Shown here: positions 14,931 to 23,535 of the stretch, one piece after another
How the letters are laid out: every line of letters begins with the position of its first letter
Numbering within the stretch: the stretch's first letter is position 1
Source: Bryobacterales bacterium
Lineage (GTDB): Bacteria > Acidobacteriota > Terriglobia > Bryobacterales > Bryobacteraceae
Assembly: GCA_027452065.1 (NCBI GenBank)
Contig: DAIDHC010000224.1
Span: 1 to 32,288, forward strand
Direction of reading: 5' to 3'
Length of the DNA stretch: 32,288 nucleotides
Position numbers and translations under genes: made by a program
The notes under the pieces: generated by a model
Database searches by the model: none
What the model was told of the DNA's origin: nothing
Seen by the model: the letters and a program-made list of their open reading frames with translations, nothing else

Positions 14931-16696
14931 TGTTCGGACGAATGAGACGGGTGAGCCTGCTGTGGCGGGTGCTGCTGGCGACGTCGATCGCGGCGACGCT
15001 GCTGTTTGCGGGGACGGCGTGGCTGGCGATTCAATCGGCGATTCACGTGACCGAGCAGAGCGTGGACGCCGAGATCCACTCGAGCCTGGGGGAGTATGAA
15101 TTTTTGTGGCGGACCAGAGCGGAGTCGCTGGCCAAGATCAGCGTGCTGATGAGCACGATGTCGGATGTGCGGGCGGCGTTTCAGACCGGCGACGGGGCGA
15201 CGATCCGGGACACGGCGGCCGACTTGTGGGCGCGCGTGTCGCAGGAGGACGCGGTGTTTCTGGTGTTCGACCCGAGGGGGCGGGAGCTGGCATCGCTCGG
15301 CGGGCGGCTGCGGGATTCGGGGCGAATACCGGAAATTCTGCCGGCGGCGATGAAGCGGTTTCCGAAACAGGCGGCGGGATTTCTGGGCGTGGGCAACCGG
15401 CTGTACTACATGCTGCTGACGCCGGTGTACGTACAAACGCCGCAGGGGCCGGCGCTGCTGAACATTCTGGTGGCGGCCTTCGAGGTGAACGACCGGCTGG
15501 CGGCGAGCCTGGAGCGGGCGACGCCGGGCAGCGATTTTGTTTTTCTCTCGGGCGGGCGCGTGGCGGCCTCGACGCTGGACCGGAGCGTGCTGCCGGAGGG
15601 CGCGGCGCTGCCGGGCAGCTTCGGACAACTGGAGCACATCCGGCTGGGAGGGAATGAGTACGCGACGCTTTCGAGCCCGCTGTTCGACATCGAGGGGCGG
15701 CGGATCGCCGAGCTGAGGGTGATGCGCTCGCTGGCGTCGAGCGACGAGCGGATCCGGCAGTTGCGAAGGAACGTGGCGGTGCTGTGGACGGCGGCGGTGA
15801 TACTGGCGCTGGTGCTGACGACGCTGCTGGCGCGGCGGATGATCGAGCCGGTGCGGCGGCTGGACCGGGCGGCGTCCGAGATTGCGCGCGGGCATTACGA
15901 CTACCGGCTGAGGGTGGACCGGGAGGACGAGCTGGGGAGGCTGGCCAAGACGTTCAACTCGATGTGCGACTCGATCCAGGCGGCGCGGGACGAGCTGATC
16001 TCGCAGGAGCGGCTGAACACGATCGGGCGGCTGTCGAGCTCGATCATTCACGATTTACGGAACCCGCTGGCGGCGATATACGGGGGCGCGGAGATGCTGG
16101 CCGATCACGAGGACATGCCGAGGGCGCAGTCGCGGCGGCTGGCGCTGAATATTTACCGGGCTTCGCGGCGGATTCAGGAGCTGCTGCAGGACCTGGCGGG
16201 GCGGGCGCGGGGGCGCGACGAGGCGATGGAGATCTGCCGGCTGCGGGACATTGTGGAGGCGGCGCACGAGGCGATCCTTGCGGCGGCGGAGGCGCAGGGC
16301 GTGGAGGTGGAAATCGAGGTTCCGGCCGAGATGGAGCTGCCGCTGGAACGTTCGCGGATGGAGCGCGTGTTTCTGAACGTGATGAGCAACTCGGTGGAGG
16401 CGATGCCGGAAGGGGGCAGGCTGCGGATCGGAGCGGCGCGGCGGGGAGCCAATATCGTCGTCGAGATCGACGACACCGGGACGGGCATCTCGGAGGACCT
16501 GCGCAAGCATCTGTTCCGGCCGTTTGTGACAGCGGGCAAGCGGAGCGGGCTGGGGCTGGGGCTGGCGCTGTCGCGGCAGACGGTTGTCGATCACGGCGGG
16601 GACATCTGGACCGAGCCCAAGAGCGGGCCGGGGGCGCGATTCCTGATCCAGTTGCCGTGCGAGCCGGCGGCGTCGCGCTCGCCGGTGAAGGCCTAG
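14930..16696 (+). CDS. Membrane sensor histidine kinase with large periplasmic domain
   Basis: The start is ATG 14930, which shares TGATG with the cupredoxin stop; GGAGGGGG lies 10 bases upstream. The open frame extends further upstream, but that part is an out-of-frame shadow of the cupredoxin gene. The 588-residue protein has TM1 (about 11-34) and a periplasmic domain of about 245 residues with Cache-like features (FLVFDPRGRELASLGG). TM2 is at 281-301 and a HAMP domain at about 302-354. The HisKA domain carries H374 in SSSIIHDLRNPLAAI. The HATPase domain has an N-box (NVMSNSVEAM, N483/N487), a G1 box (IDDTGTG) and a G2 box (GLGLGLAL). All catalytic boxes are intact. It should phosphorylate the regulator at 11827 and perhaps the receiver at 12517. 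Ligand unknown; copper or redox state is inferred only from context. Confidence 0.93.
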   Translation: MFGRMRRVSLLWRVLLATSIAATLLFAGTAWLAIQSAIHVTEQSVDAEIHSSLGEYEFLWRTRAESLAKISVLMSTMSDVRAAFQTGDGATIRDTAADLWARVSQEDAVFLVFDPRGRELASLGGRLRDSGRIPEILPAAMKRFPKQAAGFLGVGNRLYYMLLTPVYVQTPQGPALLNILVAAFEVNDRLAASLERATPGSDFVFLSGGRVAASTLDRSVLPEGAALPGSFGQLEHIRLGGNEYATLSSPLFDIEGRRIAELRVMRSLASSDERIRQLRRNVAVLWTAAVILALVLTTLLARRMIEPVRRLDRAASEIARGHYDYRLRVDREDELGRLAKTFNSMCDSIQAARDELISQERLNTIGRLSSSIIHDLRNPLAAIYGGAEMLADHEDMPRAQSRRLALNIYRASRRIQELLQDLAGRARGRDEAMEICRLRDIVEAAHEAILAAAEAQGVEVEIEVPAEMELPLERSRMERVFLNVMSNSVEAMPEGGRLRIGAARRGANIVVEIDDTGTGISEDLRKHLFRPFVTAGKRSGLGLGLALSRQTVVDHGGDIWTEPKSGPGARFLIQLPCEPAASRSPVKA

Positions 16697-16734
16697 CCGG
16701 AGACGCGGGACGACCTGATAAAATGAGACCCGTC

Positions 16735-17706
16735 ATGCGGACAAGAAGAGAATTTGGAGCCACGTTGCTGGCGGGCCTTACGGGCAGCGCCGCGCTGGGA
16801 AAATACGTCGACGACACCGTCCACGGGGTTGAGATCGGGGCGGTGACTTACAGTTTCCGCGACGAGCCTCGCGGGCCGCAAGGCGACAGCCTGGATGCGG
16901 TCCTCAAGGATCTGAAAGCCTGCAACGTGGGGATCACCGAGCTGTTCAGCCCGCAGATTGAGCGGGTGGACACAACTCCGGAATTTCTGCGGCACCCGCA
17001 GGGCAACTTGAGCATGACCGAGATGCGGGAGAAATTCCGCCAGTATCGCGACAGCCCGGAGGCGAAGAAGGCGCGGGAGGAGCTGCGGCAGTGGCGGCTG
17101 ACGACGCCGGAGAGCTATTTCCACGGCGTGCGGAAGAGGTTCGACGAGGCCGGCGTGCGGATTTACGCCTACACGATGAACTACGGCGACGACTTCACCG
17201 ACGAAGAGATCGAGAAGACGTTCCAGCAGGCGCACGGGCTGGGGGTGAAGATCATCGCCACATCGACGCGGGTATCGATGGCCGAGCGGCTGGTGCCTTT
17301 CGCCGCCAAGCACAAGATCTACGTGGCATTTCACGGGCACGACCAGACGAGCAACCCGAACGAATTCTCGACGCCGGAGACCTTCGCCAAGGCGCTGAAG
17401 CAGTCGCCGTGGTATCGCATCAACCTGGACATCGGGCATTTCACGGCGGCCGGCTTCGACCCGGTGGTGTTCCTCGACCAGAAGCACGACCTGATCACGC
17501 ACATCCACGTAAAGGACCGGAAGACGAATCATGGACCGAACGAACCGTTCGGCCAGGGCGCCACGCCGATCAAGGAAGTGCTGAAGCTGCTGGAGAAGAG
17601 AAAGTATCCGATACCGGCGCTGGTGGAGTACGAGTACAAGGGGACGGGCACGTCGGTGGAGGAAGTGACCAAGTGCCTGGACTATATGCGGAAGGCCCTG
17701 GCGTGA
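16735..17706 (+). CDS. Tat-exported sugar phosphate isomerase/epimerase-like TIM barrel
   Basis: I start at ATG 16735 so the protein begins MRTRREFGATLLAG, a compact twin-arginine signal; in-frame ATG 16723 is an alternative. The 323-residue product is an AP-endonuclease-2/xylose-isomerase-like barrel (EIGAVTYSFRDEPRG, VGITELFSP, VKIIATSTRVS, VAFHGHDQ, INLDIGHFTAAG, ITHIHVKDRK, ALVEYEYKG). H200/H202, D232/H235, H258 and E298/E300 are candidate metal ligands or active-site residues. The Glu usual on the strand occupied by IIATS is not evident. Export argues against a sugar phosphate substrate, so a free-sugar or keto-sugar isomerase or lyase is more likely. It is 38 bases after the kinase stop and overlaps the next gene by 4 bases (GTGA). 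Function beyond the fold is unknown. Confidence 0.88.
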   Translation: MRTRREFGATLLAGLTGSAALGKYVDDTVHGVEIGAVTYSFRDEPRGPQGDSLDAVLKDLKACNVGITELFSPQIERVDTTPEFLRHPQGNLSMTEMREKFRQYRDSPEAKKAREELRQWRLTTPESYFHGVRKRFDEAGVRIYAYTMNYGDDFTDEEIEKTFQQAHGLGVKIIATSTRVSMAERLVPFAAKHKIYVAFHGHDQTSNPNEFSTPETFAKALKQSPWYRINLDIGHFTAAGFDPVVFLDQKHDLITHIHVKDRKTNHGPNEPFGQGATPIKEVLKLLEKRKYPIPALVEYEYKGTGTSVEEVTKCLDYMRKALA

Positions 17707-18551
17707 GGGCGGCGGGAAAACTTCTTTTCGCGGGATGGCTGATGGCTGCGGGCGCGATGTGGGGGCAGGCGCCGGCGGCGAGGCCTGCTCCGCGGGCGGG
17801 CATGCGGTTCCGGCCGGTGTCGGGGCTGGACGCGGCGGCGGTCGAGCGTGGGCGGACGGTCTACGAGTCGCACTGCGCCTTCTGCCACGGCGCCAACGCC
17901 AAGGGCGGCGAGAGCGGACCGGACCTGATCCGCTCCGTCACAGTGCTGGACGATGAGAAGGGCGACAAGATCGGCGCGGTGGTGCTGAACGGACGCCCGG
18001 ACAAGGGTATGCCGAAGTTTCCGCTGCCGCCGGCGCAGATTGCCGACATCGCGGCGTTCCTGCACCAGAAGGTCTTCGACGCGGCGCAGCGGTCGACCTA
18101 CCAGGTACACAACATCGTCACCGGCGACGCGAAGGCGGGCGAGGCGTACTTCAACGGCGCCGGAAAATGCGCCTCGTGCCATTCTCCGGCGGGGGATCTG
18201 CGCGGGATCGCGGCGAAATACGACCCGCCGACTCTCGAGAGCCGGTTCCTGATGCCTCGCGTAGGAGGGTTTGAGGCGATGATGAGCGGACAGGGGCCGG
18301 ATCCGCGGACGCAGACGAAGGTGACGGTGACGCTCGAATCCGGGCAGAAGTTCACCGGGCGCCTGGACAGCATTGACGACTTCAACGTGTCGCTGACGAC
18401 GGCGGAGGGCGAGTATCATTCTTTCGCCCGAGACGGCGACCGGCCGAAGGTGCTGGTGGAGGATCCTCTGCAGACGCACCTGGACATGCTGACGCGTTAC
18501 ACCGACACCGAGATCCGCAACCTGACTGCCTACCTGGTGACATTGAAATGA
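17703..18551 (+). CDS. Periplasmic diheme c-type cytochrome with Sm-like insert, PQQ dehydrogenase partner
   Basis: Translation probably starts at GTG 17703, which overlaps the isomerase stop as GTGA. The 282-residue protein has a signal peptide (GKLLFAGWLMAAGAMWGQA). A cytochrome c domain has C58-A-F-C61-H62 and axial M103 (KGMPKF). A second heme site is C156-A-S-C159-H160. After it comes a small beta domain (VTVTLESGQKFTGRLDSIDDFNVSLTTAEGE) and a closing helix (YTDTEIRNLTAYLVTLK). The order matches the N-terminal 270 residues of the fused PQQ dehydrogenase at 3965-6304. It should accept electrons from the PQQ dehydrogenase encoded next, whose ATG overlaps its stop by 4 bases. Confidence 0.92.
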   Translation: MRAAGKLLFAGWLMAAGAMWGQAPAARPAPRAGMRFRPVSGLDAAAVERGRTVYESHCAFCHGANAKGGESGPDLIRSVTVLDDEKGDKIGAVVLNGRPDKGMPKFPLPPAQIADIAAFLHQKVFDAAQRSTYQVHNIVTGDAKAGEAYFNGAGKCASCHSPAGDLRGIAAKYDPPTLESRFLMPRVGGFEAMMSGQGPDPRTQTKVTVTLESGQKFTGRLDSIDDFNVSLTTAEGEYHSFARDGDRPKVLVEDPLQTHLDMLTRYTDTEIRNLTAYLVTLK

Positions 18552-20197
18552 GATGCTTCTCCTTCCTGGGCGCCGTGCTGGCGTCCGCGGCCGGCCTTTG
18601 GGGCCAGATGCTGGATCCGGCGCTGCTGCTGAAAGAGCCGACTACGGCGTGGCCGACCTACAACGGCGATTATTCGGGCCGCCGCTTCAGTCCGCTCGAT
18701 CAGATCAATCAGGCCAACGTCGGTCACCTGACGCTGGCGTGGGTATCGCGGTTTGCGCCCGGCGCCCAAGGCGCGATTGTGGGCGGCGAAGGGCCGGAGA
18801 GCACGCGCAACGACGCGCTGGGCTTCTTCGGGGCACGCATTGCGGCCACGCCGCTGATGGTGGGCGGAGTGCTTTACTTCGCGATGCCGGACAACGCCTT
18901 CGCGGTGGACGCGCGGACCGGCCGGATGTTGTGGCATTACTTCTGGAAGACCAAGGGCGGGATTCACATCGGCAACCGGGGCGTGGGGATGTACGGCAAC
19001 TGGCTGTTCTTCGAAACGCCGGACGACTACCTGGTGTCGCTCGACGCGCGGACCGGCAAGGAGCGCTGGCACAAGCAGATTGCCGACGTGAAGCAGGAGT
19101 ATTTTTCCACGCCGGCGCCGGTGGTGATCGGCAACCATGTTCTGGTGGGCACGGGCGGCGACTCGCTCGACGTGCCGGGATTTCTGGAGGCGCACGATCC
19201 GGAGACCGGCGACGTCCAGTGGAAGTGGTGGACCGAGCCGATGAAGAAGGGCGATCCGGGCGCCGAGACCTGGCCCGACGACTACTCGATGCGCCACGGC
19301 GGCGGGATGACGTGGCTGCCCGGGACCTACGATCCGGAGCTGCACCTTTACTACCTGGGCACGGGAAACCCGAACCCGGTGGAGACGGGCGCCAGCCGCA
19401 AGGGCGACAACCTGTGGACGTGCTCGATTGTGGCGCTGAATGTCGATACAGGCAAGATTGCCTGGTACTATCAGGCCTCGCCGCACGACACCCACGACTG
19501 GGACAACGTGGAGACGCCGGTGCTGTTCGACGGCGTGTGGCAAGGCAAGCCGCGGAAGCTGCTGGCGCAGGCGGCGCGCAATGGATATTTCTTCGTTCTG
19601 GACCGCACCAACGGCGAGCACCTGCTGACGACGCCGTTCATCAGCACGCTGAACTGGGCCACCGGGCTGAACGCGAAGGGGCAGCCGGTGGGCGACCCGA
19701 AGAAAGAGGCGACCATCGACGGAGTGCTGGTATCGCCTTCCTCCAACGGCGCGACCAACTGGCCGCCGCCGAGCTTCGATCCGCAGACGGGATTGTTTTA
19801 CGTGAGCGCGAACGAATCCTTTAGCGTGTTCTTTCTCTCCGACCTCGATCCGCATCCGGAAGGATACGGCGCGGCGGAGAAATCAGCCGGGTCGTATGGG
19901 AGCTCGCTCAAGGCGATCGATTATCAGACCGGCCGGATCGTGTGGCAGCACAAGTATCCGTCGGAGGGAGGATTCGGCGGACCGACCGGAATCCTGACCA
20001 CGGCGGGGCGCCTGCTGTTCACCGGCGACAGCTCGCAGAACCTGATCGCATTCGATCCGGCCAACGGAAAGATCTTGTGGCATAGCCGGCTGGCGGCGCG
20101 TGTGACCAACGGACCGGAGACATACCTGCTCGACGGCCGGCAATACCTGGTCGTCGGCGCCGGCGATTCGCTGTACGCGTTTACGATCGAGCAGTAA
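18548..20197 (+). CDS. PQQ-dependent dehydrogenase (stand-alone quinoprotein)
   Basis: The 549-residue protein has a short signal peptide (MRCFSFLGAVLASAAGLWGQ) and a full quinoprotein propeller (WPTYNGDYSGRRFSPLDQIN at the start; LLDGRQYLVVGAGDSLYAF at the end). N274 in GTGNPNP and D317 in HDTHDWDNVETP match the metal/PQQ ligand Asn and the catalytic Asp of quinoprotein dehydrogenases. D319 adds a second Asp two residues on. There is no CXXCH, so electrons must leave to a separate cytochrome, evidently the product of the gene at 17703, with which it shares an ATGA overlap. There is no vicinal Cys pair. Substrate, alcohol or sugar, cannot be told. It converges on the BY-kinase gene with a 6-base gap. 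Confidence 0.94.
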   Translation: MRCFSFLGAVLASAAGLWGQMLDPALLLKEPTTAWPTYNGDYSGRRFSPLDQINQANVGHLTLAWVSRFAPGAQGAIVGGEGPESTRNDALGFFGARIAATPLMVGGVLYFAMPDNAFAVDARTGRMLWHYFWKTKGGIHIGNRGVGMYGNWLFFETPDDYLVSLDARTGKERWHKQIADVKQEYFSTPAPVVIGNHVLVGTGGDSLDVPGFLEAHDPETGDVQWKWWTEPMKKGDPGAETWPDDYSMRHGGGMTWLPGTYDPELHLYYLGTGNPNPVETGASRKGDNLWTCSIVALNVDTGKIAWYYQASPHDTHDWDNVETPVLFDGVWQGKPRKLLAQAARNGYFFVLDRTNGEHLLTTPFISTLNWATGLNAKGQPVGDPKKEATIDGVLVSPSSNGATNWPPPSFDPQTGLFYVSANESFSVFFLSDLDPHPEGYGAAEKSAGSYGSSLKAIDYQTGRIVWQHKYPSEGGFGGPTGILTTAGRLLFTGDSSQNLIAFDPANGKILWHSRLAARVTNGPETYLLDGRQYLVVGAGDSLYAFTIEQ

Positions 20198-20203
20198 GGG
20201 CGC

Positions 20204-21124
20204 TCAGTCTTCGTCTTCCGGAGCGGCCTCTTCGACTTCGGCCACATGGCGGGAGTGCTTGCCCTCGGCGTCGGGGTGAGCGTAGTAGGTGTTGTAGTAG
20301 CTGTATTTGCTGTACAGCTCACCGCGGCGGGCGCCGTTGACGATGATGCCGAGCATGTTGTTCTGGCAAAGCGACTGCATGGCGCGGGTGACCGAATCGA
20401 CGGTCGTGGCTCCGACGCGGACGACGAGGATGGTGCCGTGGCAGAGGGTGGACAGAAGATTGGCGTCGGCGGCGAACAGCAGCGGGGGGCTGTCGAGGAT
20501 CACCCAGTTGAAGAGGCTGGGAAGCTCGTCCAGAAGCTGTTTCACTTCCTTGAGGTTCAGCAGTTCCAGCGGATTGATGACCGCTTCACCGGCGGGCAGC
20601 AGATAGAGGTTGGTGCCGGCGACGTGACGGATGACTTCGTGAAGCTGGGCTTTGCCGAGCAGGTAATCGGTGACGCCGGGCGAACGGTCGCAGCGGAAGA
20701 GGCTGTGGAGAACCGGGCGGCGGAGGTCGAAATCGGCGAGCAGAACCAGATTCCCCGCAAGCTGCGCCTGGGCGAGGGCGAGATTGACGGCGGAGAACGA
20801 TTTTCCCTCCGTGGGAGAGGCGCTGGTGATGATGGTGGTGTGAATGGGCTGGAGACTCTGCAGGTGGTTGAGCCGGGTGCGCAGCGTGCGGAACTCCTCG
20901 GTCGGGGCCTCATAGGGGCGGGAGGGATCGATGAGCAGGGCGTCGGGAGCGGGGTGAAACGGAATTTCGGGAACACGGCTCAGCAGATCGGAAAGCGCGC
21001 CGGGGCTGGACGGCGGGAGCACCGGGGCGACTACCTCAACGGCGGCGGGCGGCGCCGGCGGCTGCGGCGGCGGCTGTTCCAGCTCCGTTCCGGCCTTTCG
21101 TAACGCGTCATGCACTCGACTCAT
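20204..21124 (-). CDS. Bacterial tyrosine kinase (BY-kinase, CpsD/CapB/Wzc C-domain type)
   Basis: The 306-residue cytosolic protein has a Pro-rich N-terminal linker (about 17-45) and a P-loop kinase domain. Walker A is SASPTEGKS (101-109), Walker A' is LLADFDLRRP (128-137) and Walker B is VILD (208-211). The C-terminal tail carries a Tyr cluster (Y271, Y274, Y276, Y277, Y280, Y281), the autophosphorylation region typical of BY-kinases, then an acidic end. Such kinases control polysaccharide chain length by acting with a membrane co-polymerase. Here that partner is the separate gene 25 bases upstream, as in Firmicutes-style split systems. AAGGGA provides the ribosome-binding site. It is third in the exopolysaccharide operon. 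Confidence 0.93.
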   Translation of the reverse strand: MSRVHDALRKAGTELEQPPPQPPAPPAAVEVVAPVLPPSSPGALSDLLSRVPEIPFHPAPDALLIDPSRPYEAPTEEFRTLRTRLNHLQSLQPIHTTIITSASPTEGKSFSAVNLALAQAQLAGNLVLLADFDLRRPVLHSLFRCDRSPGVTDYLLGKAQLHEVIRHVAGTNLYLLPAGEAVINPLELLNLKEVKQLLDELPSLFNWVILDSPPLLFAADANLLSTLCHGTILVVRVGATTVDSVTRAMQSLCQNNMLGIIVNGARRGELYSKYSYYNTYYAHPDAEGKHSRHVAEVEEAAPEDED

Positions 21125-21149
21125 GGGAAATTCCCTTCAGCACGCGGGC

Positions 21150-22799
21150 TCAGACCCGGGTGGCGTAGTAATAGACAATGGACCCGGACATGATCAGAAC
21201 GCTGATCAGGCAGGCCGTAGACCAGGCCATCCAGCTCAACCGCCTCCGGCGACGGACAACCAGGTCGTTTTCGAGTAAGGGCACACTGCCCAGAATCGGC
21301 AACTGAGTGTAGGCGCGGACGTCTTTCAAATTCTTGAGCGAGGTGTCTTTGACCTCGCGAATGCCGGCGATCAGGAACCCGCAGGCCAAACCCACTCCGA
21401 GACCTGCCGCGATGATGACGATGCGCTTGGGCTGGCTGGGATTCTGGGGAAGGCTGGCGGGGTCGAGAAGCTCGAGGGTCTCGCCCTGGCGGCGATTCTC
21501 GAGGTTGGTGGCGATGGACGAGGTGGAGTATTTGGCGCTCATCTCCCCGTACTGGCGGCGGGCGAGATCGACGTCGGCCAGCAGTTGGCCGTATTCCTTC
21601 TCCCCGACCGGGAGCGATTCGATCCGTGCCTGGTAGCTGCGCATGGAGTCGCCTACCCGGGTGAGTTCTTTCTGAAACGTCTGCATCTCCAGATCCTTGG
21701 CGGCGATCTGGGCGGTGACGCGCTCAATGGCGATGTTCAGATCGTTAATGGCGCGAGCGGTCTGAGGATCGACGACCTTGTGGGTGTCGGCGGCGGGCTT
21801 GGCCTCCATTTCCTTGAGAATGCCTTCCCGCTTGGCCTTGGCGTCGGCGAGGAGCTTTTCGGCGCCCTGGACGTCGGGGTAGGTTTCCTTGTAGCGCTGG
21901 CGGAGAGCGCCGAGAGTGGCTTCGAGAACGGCGATTTCGCGATCGACTTCGCCGAGCTTGTCGTTGCGCTCGGTGACGGTTTGGCTGTGCTGGCTCGCAT
22001 CCTGGGCGCCCTTCAACTGGTCGCGGTAGATCTTGAGCTGATTCTCGAGCAGGAGTTTGTCCTGCGTAACGCGGCTAATGCCGGCGTTGACGTTCGTCAT
22101 TTCGACCTGGAGGGCGTTGAGGGCTTGCATGTTGGCCTCCATCTGGTCGGGCAGACGGCCCATGTTCTTGCTGCGGAAATCGCTGAGCTTCTGCTCGGCC
22201 TCGTCCAGGCGCCGCTTGGCCTGCCCCATCTCGCTGCCCAGGAACTGAGTGGTGCCGGCGGACTCTTCGGTGCGGTCGCGCAGGTTCTCGGTGATGAAGC
22301 GGGAGACCAGCTCGTTGGTGACCTTCTGGGCCTGGAAGCGGTTGTCGTAGGAAAAGCTGATCTGGAAGGCGGTAACGGAATTCGGATTGTTCTGCTCGGT
22401 GGCTTGCGGCTGGCTGATGCGGACGTCCCGGGTGCGCATGCGCTCGACGACGTCGTCCATGGGCATGCGGCTGAGATCCTTTTTGTAGAGCCCGAGGGTG
22501 GAGATGATGTTGGTAAGGGTGGCGCGGCTGAGGATCACCTGGGTCATGGAGGTGAGGCGCGCCTGCATGCTCATGTTCAGGTTGCTCTGGACGAGGTTTT
22601 CGGGAACCTGGGGCGGGATGATGCGGATGACGGCGGTGGAGACGTAGGTATCGGGCCAGAGGTAGGCGACGACCACGGAGATGACCAGGCAGGCCAGAAC
22701 GGGCCCGATGATCCAACCTTTGTGCCGCCTCACAATATCCATGTAGTCTTCGAAATCGAGAGCGCGGCGAGAGTTTGCGAGTGAGTCTTGAGGCTGCAT
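21150..22799 (-). CDS. Polysaccharide co-polymerase (Wzz/GumC-like chain-length protein)
   Basis: The 549-residue inner-membrane protein has a Wzz domain at the N-terminus (YMDIVRRHKGWIIGPVLACLVISVVVAYLWP; TM about 30-50). A long periplasmic part follows, rich in coiled coil (about 190-420; MGQAKRRLDEAEQKLSDFRSKN and later heptads). A GNVR-like segment (YGQLLADVDLARRQYGEMSAKYSTSSIA) precedes a second TM with the Pro-rich PCP motif (LDPASLPQNPSQPKRIVIIAAGLGVG). There is a further TM near the C-terminus (about 520-545). It lacks the fused kinase of Wzc; the kinase is the next gene. It should set polymer length and link the inner-membrane polymerase to the outer-membrane exporter. Confidence 0.92.
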   Translation of the reverse strand: MQPQDSLANSRRALDFEDYMDIVRRHKGWIIGPVLACLVISVVVAYLWPDTYVSTAVIRIIPPQVPENLVQSNLNMSMQARLTSMTQVILSRATLTNIISTLGLYKKDLSRMPMDDVVERMRTRDVRISQPQATEQNNPNSVTAFQISFSYDNRFQAQKVTNELVSRFITENLRDRTEESAGTTQFLGSEMGQAKRRLDEAEQKLSDFRSKNMGRLPDQMEANMQALNALQVEMTNVNAGISRVTQDKLLLENQLKIYRDQLKGAQDASQHSQTVTERNDKLGEVDREIAVLEATLGALRQRYKETYPDVQGAEKLLADAKAKREGILKEMEAKPAADTHKVVDPQTARAINDLNIAIERVTAQIAAKDLEMQTFQKELTRVGDSMRSYQARIESLPVGEKEYGQLLADVDLARRQYGEMSAKYSTSSIATNLENRRQGETLELLDPASLPQNPSQPKRIVIIAAGLGVGLACGFLIAGIREVKDTSLKNLKDVRAYTQLPILGSVPLLENDLVVRRRRRLSWMAWSTACLISVLIMSGSIVYYYATRV

Positions 22800-22842
22800 T
22801 TTCTGTGAATCTCCGGCGAATGTCCCGGCGGCCCGGTTGAGC

Positions 22843-23535
22843 CTAGGGGACGATGATGTGATCTCCGTTTTGCAGATAAATGTTCTGACTCATGTTCTTT
22901 CCACGGATCACTTCTTTGTAGTTGAATTTGTAGGTTTGTGATCCCCGCAAAACGCGGATTTTTTTCGGGTTGGCGAAATCGCGGAAGCCCCCGGCCTCGC
23001 TCAGCGCCTCCAGAATGGTGGTCGGCGTGACGAGGCGGTAGAGACCGGGGCGGAAAACCTCCCCGTCAATGTAGTATCGTTTACTGTTGACCGCGAGAAC
23101 GGAGATCGAGACGTCGGGGTTGTTGATGAGCTTGGAAAGACTTTCGCGGAGGTTTTTGGAACATTGCTCGGGAGTCAGGCCGGCGGCCTGCACTTCCCCG
23201 ATGAGAGGGAGGCTGAATTTGCCATCGGGACGAACCACCACCTGGCGGGTGAAATCGGGCTCGCGCCACACTTGAATGAACAGAAGATCCTCGGCGCCAA
23301 TAATATAACTGTGGATGTCCACGCCCACGCCCGCAGGATGCACGGTGGCGTTCTTATCGGTGTTGGGCACCGGGACGGTGGGGTTTGAGGGGTCCGCGGG
23401 CTGGGGATTGGCGGGCGGCGCCTGGACCCGCGGCGGGGCGGGACTCTGCTGCTGAGTCTGGCCGGAAACGCCACTCACTAGCGCGAGGCAGGCGGCCAGA
23501 GTGGCAGCGAGTCTAATGGAAGGGAAATGGGGCAT
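22843..23535 (-). CDS. Polysaccharide export protein (Wza/GumB-like)
   Basis: The 230-residue protein has a signal sequence (MPHFPSIRLAATLAACLALVSGVSG). LAAC at residues 13-16 could be a lipobox, but the hydrophobic core before C16 is short. After a Pro-rich linker comes the poly-export domain (YIIGAEDLLFIQVWREPDFTRQVVVRPDGKFSLPLIGEVQAAG). A SLBB-type segment follows (YYIDGEVFRPGLYRLVTPTTILEALSEAGGF), ending QNGDHIIVP. It is shorter than E. coli Wza (about 380 residues) and near the length of GumB-type exporters. It forms the outer-membrane channel for exopolysaccharide and is the first gene of the minus-strand operon, 43 bases before the co-polymerase. No glycosyltransferases or Wzx/Wzy lie in view. 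Confidence 0.93.
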   Translation of the reverse strand: MPHFPSIRLAATLAACLALVSGVSGQTQQQSPAPPRVQAPPANPQPADPSNPTVPVPNTDKNATVHPAGVGVDIHSYIIGAEDLLFIQVWREPDFTRQVVVRPDGKFSLPLIGEVQAAGLTPEQCSKNLRESLSKLINNPDVSISVLAVNSKRYYIDGEVFRPGLYRLVTPTTILEALSEAGGFRDFANPKKIRVLRGSQTYKFNYKEVIRGKNMSQNIYLQNGDHIIVP

